NCBI RefSeq assembly: GCF_024498075.1
Contig: NZ_JANHOF010000001.1
Span: 1,519,037-1,583,036, forward strand
DNA length: 64,000 nucleotides
Reading direction: 5' to 3'
Source of the DNA: Paenibacillus mendelii
Lineage (GTDB): Bacteria > Bacillota > Bacilli > Paenibacillales > Paenibacillaceae
Below, in pieces: positions 27,216 through 35,705 of this stretch; the stretch's first letter is position 1; each line of letters starts with the position of its first letter. The notes under the pieces were generated by a model. That model was not told the origin of the DNA. It ran no database searches and worked only from the letters and a program-made list of their open reading frames with translations. Made by a program: the position numbers and the translations under genes.

Positions 27216-27878
27216 TTAAAAAGCATCCTTCGCCCCGATAAAGAGCTTGAATGTTTTGAAAATGATCTTCAAATCCCCCACAATGCTTCTGTTTTGGATA
27301 TATTTCAAATCAAGCTCGACCATTTGCTCGAAACTGAGCTCATTGCGCCCGCTCACCTGCCAGAGGCCTGTGCAGCCGGACGTAACGGTCAACCGAAGCT
27401 TGTCGTATTCCGAATACTCCGCCACTTCTCTTACCAGCGGCGGCCGTGGACCGACCAGCGACATGTCGCCTATTAGCACATTGATAAGCTGCGGCAGTTC
27501 GTCGATGCTCGTTTTTCGGATGAATTTTCCGACTCTTGTGATGCGCGGATCGTCCTTCATCTTGAACATCGCGCCTTGAATTTCGTTCTGATTGAGCAGG
27601 TCCTTCAGCTTTTCCTCCGCGTTCGATACCATAGAGCGGAACTTGAACATTCTGAAGGGCTTCTCGCCTTTGCCAATACGGGTCTGATAGAAGAACACCG
27701 GCCCTTTCGGGTCTTCCAGCTTGATCAGGAGCGCGACGAGCATAAACAGCGGTAAAAAAAACAGGCACCCAAGCAGCGCGCCCGAAATGTCGATCATCCG
27801 TTTGACCACATTGTAGGAAACAAGATCGCCGTCTTTCGCCAGCTCAAGCCGGATCGAATCGTATTCCGATAACTTCAT
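27216..27878 (-). CDS. Undecaprenyl-phosphate sugar phosphotransferase (priming enzyme)
   Basis: About 220 residues of the bacterial sugar transferase family (PF02397). It has one N-terminal membrane segment (ISGALLGCLFFLPLFMLVAL), then MFKFRSM, DDPRITRVGKFIRKTSIDEL, GDMSLVGPRPPL and GLWQVSGR, which are all family hallmarks. It places the first sugar-1-phosphate on undecaprenyl phosphate. I chose ATG 27878, 13 bases after the galU stop with AGGA seven bases upstream. ATG 27908 and a further start at 27917 would overlap galU. Confidence 0.93.
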   Translation of the reverse strand: MKLSEYDSIRLELAKDGDLVSYNVVKRMIDISGALLGCLFFLPLFMLVALLIKLEDPKGPVFFYQTRIGKGEKPFRMFKFRSMVSNAEEKLKDLLNQNEIQGAMFKMKDDPRITRVGKFIRKTSIDELPQLINVLIGDMSLVGPRPPLVREVAEYSEYDKLRLTVTSGCTGLWQVSGRNELSFEQMVELDLKYIQNRSIVGDLKIIFKTFKLFIGAKDAF

Positions 27879-27891
27879 GATCGCATCCTGA

Positions 27892-28791
27892 TCATACCGC
27901 TGGACCATTATGCTCACTCACTTTCTCTCGTTCGAGCATTCTCTCAAGCGCTTCGACGAGGGTATATCTGAGTTCGCTGTTACGAAGGGCGAATTCGACC
28001 GTCGTCATGATAAACCCGAGCTTCTCGCCGACATCGTAGCGAATGCCTTCAAAATCATAAGCATAGACGCCGATATCTTCATTCAATTTTTGAATCGCAT
28101 CGGTCAGTTGAATTTCACCGCCCGATCCGGTCTCGTGTCTACCCAAATAATCAAAGATCTCCGGGGTCAGCACATAGCGGCCCATAATTGCCAAATTCGA
28201 CGGTTCTTGTCCCTTTGGAGGCTTCTCCACGAAACGGTTAATCTTGTAGAGACGTTCGAATTTCTCGAGCGGATCCACGATGCCGTAACGATCCGTCTGT
28301 TCGGGGGAGACGGTCTGAACGCCGATGACCGACCTTCCTGTTTGCTCATATTGCTCGATCAGCTGTCTGGTGCAAGGAACGTCAGACTGAACGATGTCGT
28401 CGCCGAGCAGCACCGCAAACGGTTCGTCGCCTATGAAATTCCGCGCGCACCATACGGCATGTCCCAGTCCTTTCGCCTCTTTCTGACGGATATAGTGAAC
28501 TTCAACGTTCGAGGACTGCTGGACCTTCTTAAGAGTATCCAGCTTCCCTTTTTCCTCCAGCGACTGCTCAAGCTCAAAGGCGATGTCAAAGTGATCTTCG
28601 ATTGCCCTTTTCCCTTTGCCTGTGACGATGATAATGTCCTCAATGCCGGATGCGATCGCTTCTTCCACGATATACTGAATGGTTGGCTTATCGACGATTG
28701 GAAGCATTTCTTTCGGCATCGCTTTGGTTGCGGGCAGAAATCGGGTACCGAGTCCAGCCGCTGGGATAATCGCTTTTCTCACTTTTTTCAT
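27892..28791 (-). CDS. galU: UTP-glucose-1-phosphate uridylyltransferase
   Basis: 299 residues. It opens [20 protein letters not shown] with [21 protein letters not shown], then [10 protein letters not shown] and ENKPPKG-like [11 protein letters not shown], the standard GalU order. It makes UDP-glucose from glucose-1-phosphate and feeds the UDP-glucose dehydrogenase in the same operon. It is the first gene after an 18-bp terminator hairpin (28842-28891), so its expression depends on a local promoter or on readthrough. GGGTGAG lies upstream of the ATG. Confidence 0.96.
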   Translation of the reverse strand: MKKVRKAIIPAAGLGTRFLPATKAMPKEMLPIVDKPTIQYIVEEAIASGIEDIIIVTGKGKRAIEDHFDIAFELEQSLEEKGKLDTLKKVQQSSNVEVHYIRQKEAKGLGHAVWCARNFIGDEPFAVLLGDDIVQSDVPCTRQLIEQYEQTGRSVIGVQTVSPEQTDRYGIVDPLEKFERLYKINRFVEKPPKGQEPSNLAIMGRYVLTPEIFDYLGRHETGSGGEIQLTDAIQKLNEDIGVYAYDFEGIRYDVGEKLGFIMTTVEFALRNSELRYTLVEALERMLEREKVSEHNGPAV

Positions 28792-28841
28792 ATGATCTCA
28801 CCCTATCCGTTTTTTCTGTCCATCTGTTTTTTATGATGCTA

Positions 28842-28891
28842 AAAATACGAGCTATGTTTTCTCCAGTTCGAGTAAACATAGCTCGTATTTT
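28842..28891 (-). terminator. Strong hairpin between the BY-kinase gene and galU
   Basis: A perfect 18-bp inverted repeat: AAAATACGAGCTATGTTT (28842-28859) and AAACATAGCTCGTATTTT (28874-28891), loop 14 bases. On the minus strand it ends in a run of T, so it should stop transcripts from the regulator genes upstream unless read through. Confidence 0.75.
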
Positions 28892-28894
28892 CAG

Positions 28895-29041
28895 ATAAAA
28901 CATAGAGAAGCGGGCATTCAACCCATCCTCACGTCATACCCTTGACAATTAACGTCTAAGGTTGGCTAACCCACAGCATGACCGAGTGCCTCCGGTGATA
29001 GAGGAGCAGGAGACATTTCCTAATAACCAACTGGTTATAAC
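28895..29041 (-). ncRNA. Candidate structured leader RNA (EAR/epsC-like position)
   Basis: The 150 bases after the tyrosine-kinase gene hold no ORF but have several self-complementary parts on the minus strand: ATAACCAGTTGGTTAT, ACCGGAGGCACTCGGT, GGTTAGCCAACC, and GGGTTGAATGCCC. They are followed at once by the terminator at 28842-28891 and then by galU. In Bacillus eps operons the EAR (epsC) RNA, which allows processive antitermination, lies between the tyrosine-kinase gene and downstream EPS genes. The position is the same here, but I could not compare with the Rfam model, so this is inference. Confidence 0.4.
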
Positions 29042-29049
29042 GACAACGA

Positions 29050-29691
29050 TTACCGATTGACGTTATTCAATACAGCGCCGATAATCTTTACTTGCCCATA
29101 ATCCAACGTAGCCTTCGCTTCTAGCGCGATTTCGTTTTTCACTTTTCCTGCTTTCATGACCAGTACAACGCCATCGCTCTTGCTGGCCACGACCAGCGCA
29201 TCCGACAAAGTCATGACCGAAGGCGTATCGATGATAACGATGTCGAACCGTTCCTTCGACGTTTCCAGCAATTCCGTCATGGATATCGATTCCAGCAGCT
29301 CGGATGGATTCGAAGGGATGGGTCCTGCCGTAAGCACCTCGAGATGATCGATATTCGTTCGCTGAATCACATCGTCGAGCCCGCTGCGCTTCGTTAGCAC
29401 CGTGCTCAATCCGTGACGGTTGGATAGCCCGAACAGCTCATGTTGGGCGGGCTTCCGCAGATCCGCATCAATGATCAGCACTCTCCTGCTCGTCTGGGCA
29501 TAAGCCACGGCGACGCTGGCCGTGACCGTGCTTTTGCCTTCGCCGGGCAGAGCGGACGTAACCGAGATGGTTTTCAATGCCTCGCCCCGGATAGAGAATT
29601 CAATGTTGGCCCTCAGGCTGCGATAAGCATCCGAAATCGTCGAGGTCGGGTACTCGGCAATTAAACGCTGTTTAAGAATCGAGCGTGACAT
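29050..29691 (-). CDS. BY-type tyrosine kinase, CpsD/EpsB family
   Basis: 213 residues. Walker A is ALPGEGKSTVTASVA, Walker A' VLIIDADLRKP, and Walker B VIIDTPSVM. These match the cytoplasmic kinase part of capsule/EPS systems. The chain ends at LNNVNR without the usual C-terminal tyrosine cluster, so autophosphorylation sites may be missing or elsewhere. It overlaps the Wzz-like gene by 20 bases. It would work with the modulator encoded upstream to control chain length and export. Confidence 0.92.
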   Translation of the reverse strand: MSRSILKQRLIAEYPTSTISDAYRSLRANIEFSIRGEALKTISVTSALPGEGKSTVTASVAVAYAQTSRRVLIIDADLRKPAQHELFGLSNRHGLSTVLTKRSGLDDVIQRTNIDHLEVLTAGPIPSNPSELLESISMTELLETSKERFDIVIIDTPSVMTLSDALVVASKSDGVVLVMKAGKVKNEIALEAKATLDYGQVKIIGAVLNNVNR

Positions 29692-30460
29692 TTTCTTTCC
29701 CCCCTGCCAGATTCATGATCTGCGGTTTATTGCGCTGACCGGACAAAACGCGTCTTTTCGCCTTGGGAATTGCCCCCAATGCGGGAATCCCGAGCAGCGT
29801 CCTGATGTCTTCTTCGTTTTTAACCGTGTTATCCAGCTGATCGAGAACGAAAGCAATACCGATTCCGATCATCGTTGACACTATAAAGGCGACCATAATG
29901 TTCGTCGTCGAATGAGGTGATATCGCCCCCGACTGCTTCGTCGTATCGGCCCAGTTCAGGACGGACACGTTATCCAACTTCATGAGCGTGCGAACTTCCT
30001 GTTGGAATACTTTCGAAACGGCATTTGCCATCTTAGCCGCCCGCTCATAAGAATTATCCCTGGCGGATATGGACATCACCTGGGTTTCATTCATGGAGTT
30101 GACGCTGATTTTCGCTATGAGTTCATCTGCGGTAGCGTGCAATTCAGGATATTGCGTCGCGACTTTCGTCATTATACGAGGTGCTCGGATAATTTCCTTA
30201 TAAGTTTTGATCAGCATGATGTTGGAGTTGATGGATCCGACATCGACATTCGAAACTTGCGTTTTGGGGTCCGCTTGCGGATTGTTGACGATCAGTTCGG
30301 CGGAGGCTTCATATTGCGGCTGCAGGAAATGATTTGAGTAATAGCCGACAGCCGCACAGCTGACAATCGTGATCAGCGCAATCATCCATAGCTTTCTTCT
30401 GATAAAACTCCAATATCGTAGCAATTCCAAGGTGCTTCCTCCGATACTGATTTCGTTCAT
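29672..30460 (-). CDS. Wzz/CapA-type chain-length modulator and kinase activator
   Basis: 262 residues. There are two membrane segments, near the start (LWMIALITIVSCAAVGYYSN) and near the end (IMVAFIVSTMIGIGIAFVLDQL), flanking an extracellular part, with the polysaccharide co-polymerase signature before the second helix. It activates the BY kinase next door and sets polymer length. It begins the EPS transcription unit after a 210-base gap from the regulator genes, in which no clear promoter stands out. Confidence 0.9.
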   Translation of the reverse strand: MNEISIGGSTLELLRYWSFIRRKLWMIALITIVSCAAVGYYSNHFLQPQYEASAELIVNNPQADPKTQVSNVDVGSINSNIMLIKTYKEIIRAPRIMTKVATQYPELHATADELIAKISVNSMNETQVMSISARDNSYERAAKMANAVSKVFQQEVRTLMKLDNVSVLNWADTTKQSGAISPHSTTNIMVAFIVSTMIGIGIAFVLDQLDNTVKNEEDIRTLLGIPALGAIPKAKRRVLSGQRNKPQIMNLAGGKENVTLDS

Positions 30461-30670
30461 TTCGAGATGAACAAAACTTTTTTTCTGAATATTCCGACTA
30501 TTATTGACCTTTTCGTCGTTCGGTTACTGCGTTCATTCATCAAATTTCAGCATGTTTCTTTTTTCTCTTTCATTCTAAAGCTTCAAAGCCTTACAAAACT
30601 ATTACACGGCAGGATGATTTTATTTATACTCCCGTCGTACTTCATTCTGCCGCATCCGAGCTAATGCTTG

Positions 30671-31339
30671 TTACACTTTAGTACCAGTCGAATCGAAATT
30701 CTCTTCTCCTCGATCCTCCGGCGGCGAATAAGTCGCCATGCCCCGCGACTGCGCATAAAGGGCAGCTTGGGTGCGATCGCTCAGATTTAATTTTTGAAAG
30801 ATGCGGCTGACATGTTTCTTGACCGTGAATTCGCTATTCATCAGCTTCTTCGCCATAGCGCCGTTAGACAATCCTTCGCCGAGCGAGATCAACACTTCTC
30901 TCTCCTTCGGCGTCAGCTTCTCGAGCGGATCGTCCGCTTCCTTCCGGATCAACACTTCCATGAGACCTTGATCGAAGTATTTTCGTCCCCTGCCGACCAT
31001 TTTGATGGCGAGCAGGAGCTCCTCAGGCATCGAATCCTTCAACACATAGCCGTCGGCGCCGCTCTCCTCGGCCCTGCGAACGTCAAATTCCGCCGCAGAC
31101 GAAGTGAGCATGATGAAACGGCATGGAAGATGACGGAGATTTTCCACCAATTCGAACCCGGATTGATCTCCGAGCCTGATATCGATAATCGCCAAATCAG
31201 GCTCCGTCCTCTCTATCGTCTCCAGCGCATCTTCTACCCCCTCCGAAACCCCGACGACTTCGATTTCCTCTTCATTTGCAAGAACGGCAATCAACCCTTT
31301 TCGGACCAATGGATGGTCATCAACGATAACGACCTTCAT
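30671..31339 (-). CDS. NarL/DegU-type response regulator
   Basis: About 222 residues. The receiver domain has the phospho-accepting Asp in LAIIDIRLGDQSG (about Asp53) and the start MKVVIVDDHPLVRKG. A C-terminal LuxR helix-turn-helix follows (KLTPKEREVLISLGEGLSNGA, then HVSRIFQKLNLSDRT). It is transcribed just downstream of its kinase. I chose ATG 31339 with GGGTG upstream rather than the overlapping GTG at 31348. A role in controlling the adjacent EPS genes is inferred from position. Confidence 0.92.
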   Translation of the reverse strand: MKVVIVDDHPLVRKGLIAVLANEEEIEVVGVSEGVEDALETIERTEPDLAIIDIRLGDQSGFELVENLRHLPCRFIMLTSSAAEFDVRRAEESGADGYVLKDSMPEELLLAIKMVGRGRKYFDQGLMEVLIRKEADDPLEKLTPKEREVLISLGEGLSNGAMAKKLMNSEFTVKKHVSRIFQKLNLSDRTQAALYAQSRGMATYSPPEDRGEENFDSTGTKV

Positions 31340-31344
31340 GCGTA

Positions 31345-32040
31345 TCACCCGCTTTTCGTATTTTGACTGGTTGCTTCATCTGCCTTGACAACGTCGGCCA
31401 GCGGCAACCAGAGAAGTATCCGGGTTCCGAATCCTTCCTTGCTCACGATATCAAAAGTGCCACCAAGCGATACGGCCAGCGCATGCATATTGCATAACCC
31501 GAAGCCGGAATTGGTTTTGTTCATCTTAGACCTGACGTCAAAACCGACACCATTGTCTTCAATCATGAGTTTGACGACATCTTGCTTCAGGGTCAAATCG
31601 ACGTGCACGCAGCTGCTCTCGCCGTGGCGGATCGCATTTCCCACCCCTTCCAAAATGATTCGGTACAAAGCTTTCTGGTGGTTGATGGATAGGAGGCTGC
31701 AGGATTTGGGGGCTTGAAAATCGATGCTGATACCGTTGAGCTTGGCCTGATTGGCCAAATGTGATTTGATAATTCCGATCCAGGAGGCTTTTCCGCTCTT
31801 GGATGAGCTAAGGCTGTGGATCGTGGCCCGCAGATCACCTGAAGCCGACGAAGCCGCTTCCTGGATTTCCTTCATCTGCTCCAGCTTTTGTTCTTCGGTC
31901 ATGTCTTTCCAGCCGCATTTCATGGAATGGATGGCGTAAATGATACCGAACAAATGCTGGGAAACGCAATCGTGAAGCTCCTCGGCGATCCGGTTTCGCT
32001 CCTCAATAAGAAGCCGTTTTGATTCGATCTGAATTGTCAT
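31345..32040 (-). CDS. Short soluble histidine kinase (DegS/NarX-type)
   Basis: About 231 residues, with no membrane segment and almost no sensor part. The HisKA_3 phospho-acceptor is EERNRIAEELHDCVSQHL (His23), with the ATP-binding N-box LEGVGNAIRHGE, DNGVGFD and GFGLCNM. A missing sensory domain means the signal must come from a partner or an intracellular input. I chose ATG 32040, nine bases after AGGTG; ATG 32049 and GTG 32052 are alternatives. The stop overlaps the regulator's ribosome binding site. Confidence 0.9.
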   Translation of the reverse strand: MTIQIESKRLLIEERNRIAEELHDCVSQHLFGIIYAIHSMKCGWKDMTEEQKLEQMKEIQEAASSASGDLRATIHSLSSSKSGKASWIGIIKSHLANQAKLNGISIDFQAPKSCSLLSINHQKALYRIILEGVGNAIRHGESSCVHVDLTLKQDVVKLMIEDNGVGFDVRSKMNKTNSGFGLCNMHALAVSLGGTFDIVSKEGFGTRILLWLPLADVVKADEATSQNTKSG

Positions 32041-32052
32041 CGTTATCATCAC

Positions 32053-32699
32053 CTTTCTTGCCGCTCATTGAACACAATTGCCGTCGTAAAATTCAGAAAA
32101 CCTGTGATCTTGACCTTCCCGGAATGATCAAATGCGCTGCGGATAATGAGAAATCCCTAATGTATTCGTCATATATCTCATTTTTTGACAACGCTTTCTA
32201 TTCTCAACATATCTCGTGGGAATTGTCATGGACATGCTACAGGAGTACCGAATTTGTTAATCAAACATCCACACGTTAACAGTGACTTTGGTCTCAATTC
32301 CTTCGTATAGCTTTTGTCGATTGATCTCTTTTTTCGAAGCTTCGACCCTTTCGCGGACTCGGAGCGAAAATTTGCAGGATTGCAGAATTTGAAAGAAATC
32401 CGTAAGGTTTGAAAGCGTTTCTTAATTTCGCTTTTGAGATGTTACAGTATGTGTCGGGCGCGCAGGCCTCATTACCCATACTGAACCATGAATTCGTAGC
32501 ACTTGGGATGGCATCGGTTGACGCCAGTTTATAGCTTCGGACACAAATTAGACACAATTAATGTTATCATCATACAATATATACAAATATTTCTATAGAA
32601 TTTTATGTAATTTTTGTTTTTCTCATCCACCATCTGCGCAAATAGTGGTATTAGGCATGGTGCTTTTGCACAAAATAAAGCGGCAACGATTAGATTTAT
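32053..32699. other. Intergenic region upstream of the histidine kinase, no supported gene
   Basis: About 650 bases between the histidine kinase start and a terminator. It is AT-rich near 32150-32250 and 32520-32640. An 87-codon ORF at 32294-32557 (minus) has no ribosome binding site and no family match I recognise, so I did not call it. The promoter of the kinase/regulator pair should lie at the left end. No clear -35/-10 pair with good spacing was found. Confidence 0.4.
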
Positions 32700-32751
32700 G
32701 AGAGAAAAAATGTTGGATATCGAGCAAAGGAGATCCAACATTTTTTCTCTC
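32700..32751 (-). terminator. Bidirectional terminator after the acyltransferase
   Basis: A perfect 19-bp inverted repeat, GAGAGAAAAAATGTTGGAT (32700-32718) and ATCCAACATTTTTTCTCTC (32733-32751), with a 14-base loop and T/A runs inside both arms. It fits a rho-independent terminator in both directions and lies 11 bases beyond the acyltransferase stop. Confidence 0.85.
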
Positions 32752-32762
32752 GCGGCGAGTCG

Positions 32763-33311
32763 TTACTCCCTGATCCATCCTGCTGGAATTTCGAGCTCGC
32801 GGATTATTTTTGCCGGTATTCCGGCGACAAGGACATTTTTGGGAACGTCTTTATTCACGACGCTACCGGCGGCGACGACCGAGTTCTCGCCGATTGTCAC
32901 GCCGGGAAGGATCGTGCACCGCGTCCCGATCCATACATTGTTCCGAATGACGATCGGTTTGCTCGAACTCGGATCGTCGTTAACGTCCAATTGATGATAG
33001 GTACTGTCGAGGATGCTGGTACGAGGGCCGATTTTGACATTGGATCCGATCGTAACGCGGTGACGGGCGGCTATGCCGACACCTGCATTGATAAACGTAT
33101 TATCGCCGATTTCCAATACTGCCCCTGTTTCTACAGTAAGCTGCGTTGCCCAAGGTTTTCCAACGAATCGAACTCGTTTCCCTATTCGAATCGTCCCCGA
33201 TTTGTTCACGTACAGCTTTCCTTTAATCCAAGGAAGTTCTCGCAGACTGTGACCCCCTTTTCCAAATCTGATCATCCATTTAATCTTCCTGAACGCATTG
33301 ACAAACATCAT
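32763..33311 (-). CDS. Left-handed beta-helix acyltransferase (WcaF/maltose acetyltransferase-like)
   Basis: 182 residues with hexapeptide repeats (IRIGKRVRFVG, LEIGDNTFINAGVGI, VTIGSNVKIGPRTSIL, IRNNVWIGTRCTILPGVTIG) and the end AGIPAKIIRELE. The likely catalytic His is in DSTYHQLD. It would acetylate a sugar, possibly as a second EPS-decorating enzyme apart from the main operon. I chose ATG 33311 because GGAGG lies eight bases upstream; the longer frame to 33380 has no ribosome binding site. It is a single-gene unit ending at the 19-bp terminator. Confidence 0.85.
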   Translation of the reverse strand: MMFVNAFRKIKWMIRFGKGGHSLRELPWIKGKLYVNKSGTIRIGKRVRFVGKPWATQLTVETGAVLEIGDNTFINAGVGIAARHRVTIGSNVKIGPRTSILDSTYHQLDVNDDPSSSKPIVIRNNVWIGTRCTILPGVTIGENSVVAAGSVVNKDVPKNVLVAGIPAKIIRELEIPAGWIRE

Positions 33312-33529
33312 AAAATCATCCTCCAACATCAGTTTACGTTTCGGCAAGCATTTACCCACTGCGGTATACATTTGAAACACCGATTTTAATGAAAAACCGC
33401 AAACTTATAAAAAAATAGCATTATCGCAACATGAAAATCTCAAAAATAATTTAATAACTTGAGTGTTGCAAAAATTTTGTTGTCGACAAAAGCCAGTTAA
33501 GGCCAAAATTTTAGAAGCTTTGTCGAATG

Positions 33530-34545
33530 ACTAAATAGAGAGAGGACACCCGCCTTTAGTAGAGAAATTTCTGGTTACCAGACCAAAATTCCCAGATAAA
33601 GGAAGAGACATAAACCGAAAACGCACAGGCAAGAAACCACTAATCGCTCGGACGGATGAACTGCTCTCAATTCATATTCAAAAATGAGAAGCCAGGACAT
33701 GGGTGATCTCGATGGCTTGTCAGAAACCGAAGGAGTTCGGCTACTCCTACGAGGTCTGGGCCCATCGCCTGCTGGTCAGCCACGTCCGGGATCATGCCAA
33801 AGAGCAAAGCCATAACTGTTTAGCGCGCATGTCTGCCAGCAGTGTCTCCCGGCTTTTGGCGGCCCATGAGTTACAACCGGACAAAGTTCGCTATTACCTT
33901 CAACGTCGGGACCCCGAATTTGATGTGAAACGGGCCGAAGTCCTTTGTGTGTATCAGCAAGTCGAGTATATTGTGCAGAACGAAGAACTTAGGCCGCTTT
34001 GTGATGTTTATTTGTCCTACGATGAGAAACCTGGCATCCAAGCCATCGAGAATACGGCAGCCGATTTACAGCCTGTACCGGGCGAACATCAAACGTTTGG
34101 TCGTGACCCGGAGTACATCCGGCATGGCACGTTAAGTCTGCTTGCCGGTATTGATCTGGTGAACGGTGAGATTATTGGTTCGGTCGAGGAACGCCACCGC
34201 AGTAAAGAGTTCGTTAACTTTTAAAGAAACTCAACGCCCATTACAAAGCGGATTTACGGATCCAGATCATCTAAGACAACCATTCCGCCCACATTTCCAA
34301 AGTGACAAGGGCCTATTTGGAGACAGTTCCAGATCGGTTTGACTTTGTCTTTACACTAAAGCACGGTTCCTGGCTCAACGTCATTGAAGTTTTCTTTGCT
34401 AAGATGACTAAACAGGTACTTCGCCATATCCGTGTAAAGTCTAAGGAAGAACTGAAGGAACGTATTGAAATGTACCTGAAGGAAGTCAACGAAAACCCGG
34501 TTCCATTCCATTAGAAGTACGGTATGGAGCACTAACTTCTAAAGA
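33530..34545 (+). mobile_element. Degenerate IS630-family transposase
   Basis: Parts of an IS630-type DDE transposase can be followed in three frames. In the first segment (33703-34221) SYDEKPGIQAI carries the first Asp. After a one-base loss near 34222 the frame continues into IQII, stop, DNHSAH (second Asp). At 34302-34514 LKHGSWLNVIEVFFAKM carries the final Glu. Another in-frame stop replaces the Trp of the ending PVPFHWKYGMEH (TAG for TGG). A degraded N-terminal helix-turn-helix is seen from 33530. Three or more lesions make it inactive. I did not find clear terminal inverted repeats. Confidence 0.85.
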
Positions 34546-34795
34546 TACGTTATTTCAGGATCGTTCTACTAGTACCCTTTGGTCTTATTTGCAGTAGTTT
34601 AAGTTCATGGCTTTCCATAGATTGTGTTACTTTTTCTAGCATTAATTTTTCTTCGGCACTGCCTCCCTTATAAGACTTTGATGGAAAGTCAGAGTAATTC
34701 ACGGGACCCTCGAACTGGGTCTCTTTATTTATTTGGACAATACACGTACACAGATAAGAACAAACAAGGTCATCAATTAAAGGTTTTCATAAAAA
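34546..34795. other. Stretch without a supported gene
   Basis: Between the IS630 remnant and the sigK terminator there is one 69-codon ORF on the plus strand (from 34624) without a ribosome binding site or family match. A short hairpin, GACCC/GGGTC around 34712-34728, is followed by CTCTTTATTTATTT, so a weak plus-strand terminator is possible. Nothing else is seen. Confidence 0.35.
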
Positions 34796-34826
34796 AACAG
34801 GCATCTGCTATCGACAGAAGCCTGTT
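34796..34826 (-). terminator. Rho-independent terminator after sigK
   Basis: On the minus strand AACAGGC pairs with GCCTGTT and is followed by seven T; an inner stem (TTCTG/CAGAT side) extends it. It lies 50 bases after the sigK stop. Confidence 0.8.
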
Positions 34827-34875
34827 CCTCTAACTTTTCGCATAGCAATTTTCATATTGTAATAATGGGTTCCAA

Positions 34876-35574
34876 TTACCTTTTCACCTTATAAAACTCA
34901 TGATAAAGCTTCATCAATGCTCGTTTCTCTATCCTTGACACATAGCTCCGGCTAATGCCGAGCTCCTTCGCAATTTCACGCTGCGTTCTTTCTTCTCCGC
35001 CGTGCTCTAGGCCGAACCGGCCAACGACGACTTCCTTCTCGCGGTCATCCAATATGTCCAGGTTCTTATAAATCTTCGACTTCTCGATTTTCAGCTGCAC
35101 CTTGTCAATGACGTCGTCCGCTTCCGTTCCAAGGATATCGATCAGGGTAATTTCATTCCCTTCCTTGTCCGTCCCGATCGGGTCGTGAAGAGATACATCC
35201 TTCCGGCTCTTCTTCAGTGACCTCAAGTGCATAAGTATCTCGTTCTCGATACATCGGGCTGCGAAGGTAGCAAGCTTCGTCCCTTTGCCGGTCTGAAAGC
35301 TCTCGATCGCCTTAATCAATCCGATCGTGCCGATCGAGATCAGATCCTCCAGGTCTTCGCCGGTGTTATCAAATTTCTTGACGATGTGCGCTACGAGCCG
35401 CAAATTATGCTCGATCAGCAGGTTGCGCGAATGCTGGTTCCCATCCGCCATCAGGTGCAGGTGCTTCAATTCCTCTTCTTCCTGAAGCGGCTGCGGAAAC
35501 GCGTTGTTCTTCACGTACGATACGAGCAGCGATAGCTGCTTAATGAACAGTGCAATAGCAGCAAACAATCCCAT
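34876..35574 (-). CDS. sigK: RNA polymerase sigma-K factor (late mother-cell sporulation)
   Basis: 232 residues. The pro-sequence [23 protein letters not shown] and the following [12 protein letters not shown] are typical of pro-sigma-K, which is cleaved by SpoIVFB. Region 2 has [26 protein letters not shown], and region 4 ends [26 protein letters not shown]. Unlike Bacillus subtilis, where a skin element can split it, the gene is intact. I chose ATG 35574 (the GGGGGTG site is about nine bases upstream), since further upstream codons are not family-like. This is strong evidence for an endospore-forming host. Confidence 0.96.
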   Translation of the reverse strand: MGLFAAIALFIKQLSLLVSYVKNNAFPQPLQEEEELKHLHLMADGNQHSRNLLIEHNLRLVAHIVKKFDNTGEDLEDLISIGTIGLIKAIESFQTGKGTKLATFAARCIENEILMHLRSLKKSRKDVSLHDPIGTDKEGNEITLIDILGTEADDVIDKVQLKIEKSKIYKNLDILDDREKEVVVGRFGLEHGGEERTQREIAKELGISRSYVSRIEKRALMKLYHEFYKVKR

Positions 35575-35645
35575 GAACCGTACACCCCCAAGCTGATTTG
35601 CCGCTGGCTTGCTTCCTCTCCAGCGCACAAGAAGTTCAGTTCTAC

Positions 35646-35653
35646 AGTGTATG
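35646..35653 (-). promoter_or_regulatory. Possible sigma-E-type -10 box for sigK
   Basis: The minus strand reads CATACACT about 72 bases upstream of the sigK start, matching the sigma-E -10 consensus (CATAYAHT). No good -35 lies 13-15 bases above it. Early sigK transcription depends on sigma-E in Bacillus, so the placement is reasonable, but the evidence is one box. Confidence 0.3.
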
Positions 35654-35705
35654 TGGGCGACGGCCTAGAAGTGCATGTACGGTGAAACGGACAGGTGAAA
35701 TAATA

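Noticed and set aside
33703..34224. Plus-strand frame as an intact transposase gene
   Set aside because: It ends at a frameshift, with the second Asp and the Glu of the DDE triad in later, separately interrupted frames.
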